Below, in pieces: positions 1-5,335 of a stretch of DNA of 5,666 nucleotides. The DNA lies in contig JAUWNO010000159.1 of NCBI GenBank assembly GCA_030612605.1, forward strand, positions 1 to 5,666, in the 5' to 3' direction. Source of the DNA: Armatimonadota bacterium. Its GTDB lineage: Bacteria > Cloacimonadota > Cloacimonadia > Cloacimonadales > TCS61. Both the position numbers and the translations under genes were made by a program. Position 1 is the stretch's first letter. Each line of letters starts with the position of its first letter. The notes under the pieces were generated by a model. The model was not told the DNA's origin and made no database searches. It was given only the letters and a program-made list of their open reading frames with translations.

Positions 1-49
1 GTAAAAAAAAATCCAATCGAAATATTGTATATTATTGTAAGGAGTTGAA

Positions 50-382
50 ATGGTAAAGCTTCGGCTGAAGAGAATGGGAGTTATAAATAAGCCTTTTTAC
101 AGAATTGTTGCTGTAGATTCACGCAAAAAAAGAGATGGAAAATACATCGAATCTTTGGGATATTACGATCCTAAAACAGAACCGTTAACCTGCAAGATTG
201 ATATTGAAAAAGCCATAAACTGGTTAAAAGTGGGAGCTCAACCTTCCGCAACTGTACGTTCTTTATTCAAAAAAGCAGGCGTCCTGGAAAAATGGCATAA
301 CTTAAGATTTGAGAAAAAGGATATAGAAACTGATCCTGAAACAAAACCAAGTAAAGGAGTGGACAATGAAAGAACTGATTGA
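50..382 (+). CDS. rpsP: 30S ribosomal protein S16
   Basis: S16 is a small-subunit protein that binds 16S rRNA and stabilises the 5' and central domains during 30S assembly. The 110-residue product opens with the family signature MVKLRLKRMG (residues 1-10), followed by PFYRIVAVDSR (15-25), RDGKYIESLGYYDP (28-41) and GAQPSATVRSLFKKAG (62-77). The conserved core ends near residue 87. The last 23 or so residues form a charged, probably disordered tail, which makes the protein longer than the usual 80-90 residues. The ATG is preceded by AAGGAG at 39-44. The 3' end overlaps the KH-protein gene by 17 nt, so the tail codons also carry that gene's ribosome binding site. It is the first gene of the operon visible here. 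Only 49 nt lie upstream and I cannot call a promoter in them. Identification is secure. Confidence 0.98.
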   Translation: MVKLRLKRMGVINKPFYRIVAVDSRKKRDGKYIESLGYYDPKTEPLTCKIDIEKAINWLKVGAQPSATVRSLFKKAGVLEKWHNLRFEKKDIETDPETKPSKGVDNERTD

Positions 383-596
383 ATTCATCGTTAAAGCTCT
401 CGTTGATGACCCGGGCTCTATCAATGTAACAGAAGTCGTTGGCGACAAAATCATCATTTATGAACTGAGAACTGCCAAAACCGACATTGGAAAAGTGATC
501 GGAAAACGCGGTCGTACTGCTGGTGCAATTCGCACAATTCTTAATGCTGTTTCTGCCAGACAAGGAAAAAGAGCCGTACTCGAAATTATCGAGTAA
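366..596 (+). CDS. khpA: KH-domain RNA-binding protein KhpA
   Basis: This 76-residue protein is a single KH domain of the KhpA (YlqC) type. These proteins bind RNA and in Firmicutes pair with KhpB/Jag to affect cell size and RNA stability. No khpB is in the window. The nucleic-acid-binding GxxG loop is GKRG at residues 46-49, inside IGKVIGKRGRTAGAIRTI (41-58), with the conserved LVDDPGSINV segment at 12-21. Length and motif match the family, which is typically 75-80 residues and encoded next to rpsP. AAAGGAG at 353-359, lying inside rpsP, supports the ATG start. The start precedes the rpsP stop by 14 nt, so translation is probably coupled. The stop codon directly abuts the rimM ATG. The family call is firm. 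The exact RNA targets are unknown. Confidence 0.95.
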   Translation: MKELIEFIVKALVDDPGSINVTEVVGDKIIIYELRTAKTDIGKVIGKRGRTAGAIRTILNAVSARQGKRAVLEIIE

Positions 597-1103
597 ATGC
601 AGATTTCAGATTTAATCCCAATAGGGAAACTTGGAAATTCTATCGATAAGAACGGATTCATTTTATTTAAAAAAAATAGAAATTTCCAACCGTTTTATTT
701 AGATTTAAAAGATCTATTTTTGGTCTTTACAGATCATAGAGTGAGATATGTGACTATAGATAAAGTAATTGAAGGGAACAAACTGAAGATCCGGTTTGAG
801 GAAACTGAAGTTACAAAAGAAGCCGCTAATGCTGGAAAAGTTCAGGTGATGCTTCCTGAAACTGATATGGAAGAAATCATTGCACAACATGATTCGGAAA
901 ATGATATTGATAAATTTGTGATTTTCAAAAATCATAAGATTGGAAAAGTAAAGGACATCTTCGAAACCTTAGCTCATGAAATTCATATTGTTAAGCTTAG
1001 AGATGAAAAGGAAATTATGATTCCAGATGTGGAATTCTATATCTCTAAAAAAGATAAACAAAATGTTTTTGTGAAAAACATCGAAGGATTACTTGAGCTA
1101 TGA
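597..1103 (+). CDS. rimM: Ribosome maturation factor RimM (divergent)
   Basis: RimM helps mature the 30S head by binding S19 and 16S rRNA. The 168-residue product has the usual two-part layout: an N-terminal RimM barrel (about 5-90) and a C-terminal PRC barrel (about 105-168). The PRC part is recognisable from IGKVKDIFE (115-123), EIMIPDVEFYI (139-149) and the typical terminal EGLLEL (163-168). The N-terminal half is divergent. The near-invariant G-K-(I/L)-G...H-G-(I/L)-(K/R)-G-E-(V/L) motif is reduced to IGKLGNSIDKNGFILF (9-24), with the His-Gly and the acidic residue missing. The assignment therefore rests on the PRC part, the length and the position between khpA and trmD. The start codon follows the khpA TAA with no gap and has only a weak ribosome binding site, suggesting translational coupling. 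The 3' end overlaps trmD by 4 nt (ATGA). Confidence 0.88.
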   Translation: MQISDLIPIGKLGNSIDKNGFILFKKNRNFQPFYLDLKDLFLVFTDHRVRYVTIDKVIEGNKLKIRFEETEVTKEAANAGKVQVMLPETDMEEIIAQHDSENDIDKFVIFKNHKIGKVKDIFETLAHEIHIVKLRDEKEIMIPDVEFYISKKDKQNVFVKNIEGLLEL

Positions 1104-1777
1104 AAATCGATATCCTGACTCTTTTCCCGAAAATGTTCGAAAATTTCCTATCTGAAAGTATGATTGGAATTGCCATCCAAAAGAAAGCTCTGAGTGTAAA
1201 CATTACTGATATCAGGTATTTCGCAACTGATAAACATCGCACCACAGATGATTATCCTTATGGTGGAGGAGCTGGAATGGTGATGAAACCCGAACCCCTT
1301 TTCGGTGCTATCGAACATGTTCAAAGAGGTAAAGATATTCCAGTGATTTATTTTTCTGCTCAAGGGAAAATTCTTACACAAAATATAGTTAATGAATTCT
1401 GCCAAATCCCGGAAATGATTTTCCTGTGCGGTCATTACAAAGAAATCGATCAAAGAATCCGTGATAAATTCGTTACTCACGAAATTTCAATTGGCGATTA
1501 TGTGCTTTCCGGTGGTGAAATTCCTGCTATGGTTATGATTGATGCTTTGGCAAGATTGCAGGAGGGTGTTCTGGGCGATATTGATTCTGCTTTAACAGAT
1601 TCACATCAAAACGGAATTTTAGGCTGCCCGCATTACACACGACCTCCCGAATTCAAAGGTATGAAAGTTCCAGAAGTTCTTCTTTCGGGAAATCATCTGA
1701 AAATCGAAGAATGGAGAAGACAGAAAGCTCTGGAAATCACCAGAAAAAATCGCCCTGACCTTCTTGAAATAGATTAA
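1100..1777 (+). CDS. trmD: tRNA (guanine-N1)-methyltransferase TrmD
   Basis: TrmD transfers a methyl group from S-adenosylmethionine to N1 of G37, next to the anticodon in tRNAs reading CNN codons, and so prevents +1 frameshifting. The 225-residue product carries the family motifs in order: KIDILTLFP (2-10), DDYPYGGGAGM (50-60), LCGHYKEID (109-117), EISIGDYVLSGGEIPAM (128-144) in the trefoil-knot SAM site, then DS at 167-168 (Asp167 is the likely general base), CPHYTRP (176-182) and the C-terminal LLSGNH motif. The LCGHYKEID segment differs from the Escherichia coli-type GRYEGID version, a variation I regard as ordinary. Length is slightly below the usual 230-255 because the C-terminal tail is short. 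The ATG overlaps the rimM stop. AAGGA at 1084-1088 is a plausible, slightly distant ribosome binding site. Cytoplasmic and normally essential. Confidence 0.98.
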   Translation: MKIDILTLFPKMFENFLSESMIGIAIQKKALSVNITDIRYFATDKHRTTDDYPYGGGAGMVMKPEPLFGAIEHVQRGKDIPVIYFSAQGKILTQNIVNEFCQIPEMIFLCGHYKEIDQRIRDKFVTHEISIGDYVLSGGEIPAMVMIDALARLQEGVLGDIDSALTDSHQNGILGCPHYTRPPEFKGMKVPEVLLSGNHLKIEEWRRQKALEITRKNRPDLLEID

Positions 1778-1780
1778 TGA

Positions 1781-2332
1781 ATGAAACAGAATCTTTATGT
1801 CGGATTGGTTCACTATCCTGTTTACAATAAATTTAAAGAAGTTGTAACAACCTCCATCACCAATCTTGATATTCACGACATTGCCAGAAGCTGCAAAACT
1901 TTTGGAGTGAAGAGCTTCTTCATTATCAATCCTTTGGAAACACAGAAAAAACTATTGGAAAGAGTCCTCAAATTCTGGAAAACAGAAATTGCAGATTTTT
2001 ATAATCCGGACAGGGTTAATGCTTTATCTATAATTGAATACTCAGAAACCATTGAATCTGTTATTGAAAATATAAAAAATCAGGAAGAAGTTCATCCTCT
2101 CATCATTTCAACAACAGCTACAAAACTAAAAAACCAGTTGAGTTTTAAAAAATATAAAAAAATCCAAGAACCTGTTCTCTTGCTTTTTGGAACAGGAAAC
2201 GGTTTAACAAAAGACATTCATAAACTTGCAGATTTCGTTTTAGAACCAATTGGAGGTGTTGGCAATTACAATCACCTTTCTGTTAGAAGTGCTGTAGCTA
2301 TTGTTCTGGATAGGCTTTCTTCCGAAAAATAA
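1781..2332 (+). CDS. SPOUT-fold RNA methyltransferase of unknown target
   Basis: The 183-residue protein belongs to the SPOUT-type RNA methyltransferase family typified by Thermotoga maritima TM1570 (Pfam PF09936, named from memory). Substrate and modified position are not known to me. Diagnostic segments are LVHYPVYNK (9-17), TSITNLDIHDIAR (24-36), LLFGTGNGL (134-142), DFVLEPIGG (151-159) and YNHLSVRSAVAIVLDRL (163-179). The last three correspond to the knotted SAM-binding half of SPOUT enzymes, where G-T-G-x-G-L and N-H-L-S-V-R-S-A are typical. There is no N-terminal RNA-binding extension, so it probably works as a dimer of bare SPOUT domains. It starts 3 nt after the trmD stop with no clear ribosome binding site, which points to coupled translation. 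Its position between trmD and rplS suggests a role in tRNA or rRNA modification. The family is secure; the function is inference. Confidence 0.9.
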   Translation: MKQNLYVGLVHYPVYNKFKEVVTTSITNLDIHDIARSCKTFGVKSFFIINPLETQKKLLERVLKFWKTEIADFYNPDRVNALSIIEYSETIESVIENIKNQEEVHPLIISTTATKLKNQLSFKKYKKIQEPVLLLFGTGNGLTKDIHKLADFVLEPIGGVGNYNHLSVRSAVAIVLDRLSSEK

Positions 2333-2338
2333 AGGAGG
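2331..2338 (+). promoter_or_regulatory. Ribosome binding site that sets the rplS start
   Basis: AAAGGAGG is a near-perfect Shine-Dalgarno sequence placed 4 nt before the ATG at 2343. It overlaps the stop codon of the upstream SPOUT gene. It rules out an in-frame ATG at 2301, which would add 14 non-conserved residues and lies inside the upstream gene. Confidence 0.9.
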
Positions 2339-2342
2339 AACA

Positions 2343-2690
2343 ATGGATTTAGTTCATCAAATTGGAAAAGCACAAATGCGAACTGATTTTCCAGAATTCA
2401 AAGTTGGTGATACTGTGAAGGTACACTACAAAATCAAAGAAGGTTCCAAAGAAAGAATCCAGGTTTTTCAGGGTATTGTTATTCAAAAAAGAGGGATGCA
2501 GATTTCCGCCACTTTTACTGTGAGAAAAATCAGCGGTGGAATTGGCGTGGAAAGAATTTTCCCGCAACATTCACCCAACATCGATAAAATCGAGGTGGTG
2601 AGATTTGGACGTGTGAGAAGAGCAAAACTCTTTTACCTCAGAAAAGCCAAAGGTAAAGCTGCTCGAGTTAAAGAAAAAAAGCGATACTAA
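2343..2690 (+). CDS. rplS: 50S ribosomal protein L19
   Basis: L19 sits at the 30S-50S interface and contributes to an intersubunit bridge. From the ATG at 2343 the product has 115 residues, the usual family length. It shows FKVGDTVKVHYKIKEG (19-34), RIQVFQGIVIQKRG (38-51), FTVRKISGGIGVERIFP (58-74), SPNIDKIEV (77-85) and the basic end VRRAKLFYLRKAKGKAAR (91-108). The reading frame is open further upstream to 2301, but the strong AAAGGAGG ribosome binding site and the match of MDLVHQIGKAQ to known N-termini fix the shorter start. It is the last gene of the operon, 10 nt after the SPOUT methyltransferase and directly followed by a strong intrinsic terminator. Identification is secure. Confidence 0.98.
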   Translation: MDLVHQIGKAQMRTDFPEFKVGDTVKVHYKIKEGSKERIQVFQGIVIQKRGMQISATFTVRKISGGIGVERIFPQHSPNIDKIEVVRFGRVRRAKLFYLRKAKGKAARVKEKKRY

Positions 2691-2694
2691 TAGG

Positions 2695-2726
2695 AAAGGG
2701 AAGTCGATTGACTTCCCTTTTTTTTA
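2695..2726 (+). terminator. Intrinsic terminator of the rpsP-rplS operon
   Basis: An 11-bp perfect stem pairs 2695-2705 (AAAGGGAAGTC) with 2710-2720 (GACTTCCCTTT) around the loop GATT. The T-run 2718-2725 overlaps the base of the stem and continues past it. The stem begins 4 nt after the rplS stop. Geometry is that of a classical Rho-independent terminator on the + strand. Confidence 0.95.
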
Positions 2727-2788
2727 TTTCAAAATCTACATTAATAATTTCAATGAAATATAAATACTGCAATGTCTTTAAAGAAAAT

Positions 2789-2822
2789 TTGACAATATTT
2801 CATTTATATTTTTTTTTAGATA
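2789..2822 (+). promoter_or_regulatory. Possible promoter of the HEPN-MNT module
   Basis: TTGACA at 2789-2794 is an exact sigma-70 type -35 hexamer, lying between the rplS terminator and the HEPN start. The -10 side is poor. A T-tract covers the ideal distance, and the nearest candidates, TTTAGA (2815-2820) or TAGATA (2817-2822), give spacers of 20-22 nt. The module follows a terminator and needs its own promoter, so this is the best candidate, but it is weak. Confidence 0.3.
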
Positions 2823-2849
2823 TGCAAAATAACCATAAAAGAGGGAAAA

Positions 2850-3242
2850 ATGAATTTAGAGGGAATTAAGAATTACTGGATGGAATCATCCGATGAAGAT
2901 TTTGACACTGCAGAAACCCTATACAAAAATAACAAATTTTCTCCCAGTATGTTTTTCTTACATCTTGCCATCGAAAAAAATCTTAAAGCTCTTTTCATTC
3001 ATAAGAATAAGACAGAACCTCCATTCAGACATAATTTAACAACTATTGCTTCAAAAATTAAAGATGTGAATTTTGATAAAACGAAACTTAAAGAATTTGC
3101 AATTATTTCAACCTTCAATATCCAAACAAGATATAATGACTATAAAAGAGATTTTCATAATATCTGTGATAAGAATTTTGCTGATAAATATTTATCTATT
3201 GGAAAGGACTTAATATTATGGCTAAAATCCCAGATGAAATAG
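2850..3242 (+). CDS. HEPN-domain protein, putative toxin of a HEPN-MNT pair
   Basis: HEPN proteins are small helical-bundle proteins, many of them RNases, and many pair with an MNT nucleotidyltransferase as toxin and antitoxin. The 130-residue product fits the PF05168-type HEPN pattern: YWMESSDEDFDTAETLY (9-25), then an A/F-rich second helix with FFLHLAIEKNLKALFIHKN (35-53), the RHNL turn at 60-63 equivalent to the common T/R-H-D/N-L, and TRYNDYKRDFH (93-103) in the last helices. The usual RX4-6H RNase motif is not evident: Arg94 and His103 are 8 residues apart, and Arg100 to His103 only 2. It may therefore be a non-catalytic or substrate-binding type of HEPN. GAGGG at 2841-2845 supports the ATG. 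It overlaps the downstream MNT gene by 25 nt. The family call is good; toxicity is inferred. Confidence 0.85.
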   Translation: MNLEGIKNYWMESSDEDFDTAETLYKNNKFSPSMFFLHLAIEKNLKALFIHKNKTEPPFRHNLTTIASKIKDVNFDKTKLKEFAIISTFNIQTRYNDYKRDFHNICDKNFADKYLSIGKDLILWLKSQMK

Positions 3243-3532
3243 TAAAATCCATAAAAAATTTTAAAGCCAATATTCAATCTGTTATCCAAGTGAAAAAAAT
3301 TATCCTGTATGGTTCTTATGCAAAAGGAAATTTTTCTGCTGATAGTGATGTCGATGTCTGCATTATCACAGAACAATCAAAAAATAATTATCTGACTTTA
3401 TTGAAAATTATCCCAAAAATAATTGATATTGACCTTAGAATTGAACCTGTTGTTTTTTCTGAAAAAGAATTCAATGCATCTGTTGTATTCGGTTTACTGA
3501 AACAAATAAAAAAATATGGAATTGAGATATAA
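3218..3532 (+). CDS. Minimal nucleotidyltransferase (MNT), putative antitoxin
   Basis: The 104-residue protein is a stand-alone polymerase-beta-like nucleotidyltransferase domain. The nucleotide-binding motif is GSYAKGNFSADSDVDV (32-47), giving the family pattern G-S-x-A-x-G followed by two metal-binding aspartates, Asp44 and Asp46. The third carboxylate is probably Glu76 in LRIEPVVFS (73-81). An intact active site suggests it can transfer a nucleotide. In the characterised MntA-HepT systems the MNT adenylylates a tyrosine on the HEPN partner and silences it. Tyr95 or Tyr98 of the neighbour, in RYNDY, would be candidates, but this is inference by analogy. AAAGGA at 3203-3208, inside the HEPN gene, is its ribosome binding site. 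The 25-nt overlap implies coupled expression. The 3' end lies 3 nt from the stop of the converging aldehyde dehydrogenase gene. Confidence 0.9.
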   Translation: MAKIPDEIVKSIKNFKANIQSVIQVKKIILYGSYAKGNFSADSDVDVCIITEQSKNNYLTLLKIIPKIIDIDLRIEPVVFSEKEFNASVVFGLLKQIKKYGIEI

Positions 3533-3535
3533 TGT

Positions 3536-4960
3536 CTATTTCTGCAAAAAATTAAAAACCAATAACTTAATCTCAGTCATCTCCTCAATTGCGTATTTCA
3601 AGCCTTCCCTGCCAAAACCTGAATTTTTAACTCCTCCATAAGGCATATTATCGATCCTGTAGGTTGGATAATCATTGGCAATCACACCACCAACTTCCAT
3701 AGTTCCGAAGGCATAAAAAATATTTTCATAATTATTGGAAAACACACCAGCCTGAAGACCGAATTTGCTATCATTTACCATATTTACAGCTTCTTTGAAA
3801 TCGGAAAAAGGTTCGATAATAACAAGAGGAGCAAACGCTTCTTCACAATAAACCTTCATATCTTTTTTTGTATTTACGATCACAGTAGGCTCAAAAAGAT
3901 TCCCATTACGTTTTCCACCAACCAGGATTTCAGCACCTTGTTCTTTAGCTTCATTTACCCAGTTTTCCACTCTTATTGCTGCTTCTTCATTAATTAATGG
4001 ACCAACAATTGTTTCGGGATTTTCCGGATTACCAAATCCAATATTTTCCATTTTTTGAATAAAGATTTTCAGAAATTCATCGTAAATATTTTCATGAACA
4101 TAAATTCTCTGAACTGAGATGCAAACCTGACCGGAATAAGCAAAAGCACCGATCAGATTTCGCTCAACAGCTTTTTCAATATCTGTGTCTTTATCAATGA
4201 TTACAGCAGCATTTCCACCCAATTCCAGAATAGTCCTTTTATATTTGATCAAACTCCTTAAATTCCAGCCAACCACATCACTACCAGTTAATGATAAAAG
4301 CTTGAAATTTTTATGCAAAGCTAATTTTTGAGCAATATCACTACTTGTGGGAACAACGTTCACCTGACCTGGAATTGTTCCGGCATTCTCCAGGACTTCT
4401 GCTAATTTCAAAGCAGTAAGAGGAGTTTGTGAAGATGGTTTGATGGTTATTGTATTTCCGCTGGCAATAGATGGAGCAACTTTATGTGCAACCAGGTTCA
4501 GAGGAAAATTGAAAGGTGAAATGCCAATAATCGGTCCGATTGGAAATCGACGTGTAATGCCAAATCTGCCTTCAGATGCTTTATTAAGATCCAGAGGAAT
4601 TACTTCTCCGCTGATTCTTTTTGCTTCCTCTGCTGCAATCGTAAAAGTGAGAATTGCTCTATCCACTTCACCTTTGGCAAAACGAATCGGTTTACCTGCT
4701 TCCTTAACCATCAAATCGATGAATTCATCTCTTTTCGAATCGATACCTGCTGCTATATTCAGCAAGATTTCCGCTCGCTTATGAGCAGGAAGATGCCTGG
4801 TTATTTCAAATGCTTGAACATTGGAATTCACAACCAGTTCTATCTGCTTTTCTTCCAGAAGAAAAACTTCATCAAGTATTTCGTTGTTATATGGATTCAT
4901 CACTTTTTTTGTTCTTGAAGAATCCAGCCACCTGTTATTCACAAAAAAATTTCGTGCCAT
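3536..4960 (-). CDS. NAD(P)-dependent aldehyde dehydrogenase
   Basis: This complete 474-residue member of the aldehyde dehydrogenase superfamily oxidises an aldehyde to its carboxylate with NAD+ or NADP+. The catalytic set is intact: Asn151 in SPFNFPLN (148-155), Lys174 in TIKPSS (172-177), the Rossmann turn TGS (225-227), general base Glu246 in LELGGNAA (245-252), nucleophile Cys280 in GQVCISVQRIYV (277-288) and cofactor-binding Glu374 in EEAFAP (373-378). The GQVCISVQR pattern and length resemble the lactaldehyde / non-phosphorylating glyceraldehyde-3-phosphate / phosphonoacetaldehyde dehydrogenase branch rather than betaine aldehyde dehydrogenases. The substrate cannot be settled from sequence alone. 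Start: the frame extends upstream to a TTG at 4990, but the ATG at 4960 has AAGGAG 5 nt before it and is preferred. It is monocistronic here, transcribed toward the HEPN-MNT module, and cytoplasmic (no signal peptide). Confidence 0.95.
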   Translation of the reverse strand: MARNFFVNNRWLDSSRTKKVMNPYNNEILDEVFLLEEKQIELVVNSNVQAFEITRHLPAHKRAEILLNIAAGIDSKRDEFIDLMVKEAGKPIRFAKGEVDRAILTFTIAAEEAKRISGEVIPLDLNKASEGRFGITRRFPIGPIIGISPFNFPLNLVAHKVAPSIASGNTITIKPSSQTPLTALKLAEVLENAGTIPGQVNVVPTSSDIAQKLALHKNFKLLSLTGSDVVGWNLRSLIKYKRTILELGGNAAVIIDKDTDIEKAVERNLIGAFAYSGQVCISVQRIYVHENIYDEFLKIFIQKMENIGFGNPENPETIVGPLINEEAAIRVENWVNEAKEQGAEILVGGKRNGNLFEPTVIVNTKKDMKVYCEEAFAPLVIIEPFSDFKEAVNMVNDSKFGLQAGVFSNNYENIFYAFGTMEVGGVIANDYPTYRIDNMPYGGVKNSGFGREGLKYAIEEMTEIKLLVFNFLQK

Positions 4961-4965
4961 TTTTT

Positions 4966-4971
4966 CTCCTT
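4966..4971 (-). promoter_or_regulatory. Ribosome binding site that sets the aldehyde dehydrogenase start
   Basis: On the minus strand AAGGAG sits 5 nt before the ATG at 4960-4958. It favours the 474-residue product over a 484-residue version starting at a TTG at 4990, which has no comparable site. Confidence 0.85.
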
Positions 4972-4990
4972 TTTTATCAATTATTCCCAA

Positions 4991-5291
4991 CCTGTATCCA
5001 AATCAAGACTAATAATATTTGCTCGTAACAAAAGTTCTCTTTCGTAACGCATTGTATTCCCAAACAGAGTTTGGGAACAAGCTAAAGACTTTACGGATGG
5101 TTGAGGAACGAAACCTCCATAATGGTCAGGAAATAATGATTTGATTATTTTTTTTCTTCATGTCCTTTCGCCTGCCCCGTAAGGAGGAACGACCCCAGTT
5201 GGATAAAAGAATCAAACGGGCTAAACTGTATCTGGGTGTTATTCGCCTGCAATGTCGTAGTTTTAACGAAGACAGGTGGCTAAACAGTCTA
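4991..5291. other. Non-coding stretch between the aldehyde dehydrogenase and the right-end reading frame
   Basis: No reading frame here looks like a real gene. A plus-strand frame from 5160 (83 codons) overlaps the GC-rich island and has no recognisable motif or ribosome binding site. The stretch holds the 5' leader of the aldehyde dehydrogenase gene, two adjacent hairpins (5025-5080), an AT-only hairpin with a T-run (5131-5155), and the larger part of a GC-rich structured island starting near 5161. I could not place a convincing promoter for the dehydrogenase. No tRNA or other known RNA gene is visible on either strand. Confidence 0.6.
5025..5080 (-). repeat. Paired hairpins, REP-like intergenic repeat
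   Basis: Two stem-loops lie side by side. The right one is a perfect 9-bp stem, TTCCCAAAC (5057-5065) with GTTTGGGAA (5069-5077), loop AGA, extended by TTG (5052-5054) with CAA (5078-5080) past a 2-nt bulge. The left one spans 5025-5048: GTAACAAAAG pairs imperfectly with CTTTCGTAAC around TTCT. It folds better as minus-strand RNA, where one A-C mismatch becomes a G-U pair. Both would lie in the leader of the aldehyde dehydrogenase mRNA if transcription begins upstream. TTCCCAAA...TTTGGGAA palindromes of this kind are, from memory, common dispersed intergenic repeats in several phyla. That dispersal cannot be tested in this window. No T-run follows either strand of the strong stem, so it is not a terminator. 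Confidence 0.6.
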
Positions 5292-5335
5292 TCATTTTCT
5301 CCTGACCGAAACAGTGCCGGAAGGATATCTCCTAA
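5161..5335. other. GC-rich structured island, possible dispersed repeat or unknown RNA
   Basis: By hand count this block is about 53% GC in 5161-5220, 45% in 5221-5280 and 40% in 5281-5340, then drops to about 18% in 5341-5400. It contains a hairpin (CCC 5194-5196, bulge, GTTGGAT 5198-5204, loop, ATCAAACGGG 5211-5220) and competing pairings CCCAG (5194-5198) with CTGGG (5232-5236) and CAGTT (5196-5200) with AACTG (5224-5228). TTCGCCTGC occurs twice (5167-5175, 5242-5250), and so does GGCTAAAC (5219-5226, 5278-5285). No protein family is recognisable in any frame. The right part codes for the last residues of the minus-strand frame ending at 5292. It may be a mobile or dispersed repeat, a decayed gene, or a structured RNA; I cannot decide among these. 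Confidence 0.4.

Noticed and set aside
1148..1480. Minus-strand 110-codon frame opposite trmD
   Set aside because: It lies wholly antisense to highly conserved TrmD motifs and has no features of a real protein.
2301..2342. Upstream ATG extension of rplS
   Set aside because: The extra 14 residues lie in the preceding gene and are not typical of L19. The strong ribosome binding site is placed for the ATG at 2343.
4440..4784. Plus-strand 114-codon frame opposite the aldehyde dehydrogenase
   Set aside because: It is the antisense shadow of a well-conserved enzyme gene and carries no recognisable motif of its own.
5131..5155. AAATAAT/ATTATTT hairpin followed by a T-run, resembling a plus-strand terminator
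   Set aside because: The 7-bp stem is entirely A-T, so it would be unstable, and no plus-strand gene lies upstream for it to terminate.
5103..5192. GAGGAACGA at 5103-5111 and 5184-5192 as part of a tandem or CRISPR-like array
   Set aside because: Only two copies exist, and flanking sequence is not shared. The other short repeats nearby have different offsets (59 and 75 nt versus 81), so there is no regular array.
5124..5307. GGTCAGGA (5124-5131) and TCCTGACC (5300-5307) as terminal inverted repeats of a small element
   Set aside because: Only 8 bp match, with mismatches on both sides. A match of this length is expected by chance in a region this size, and no target-site duplication is evident.
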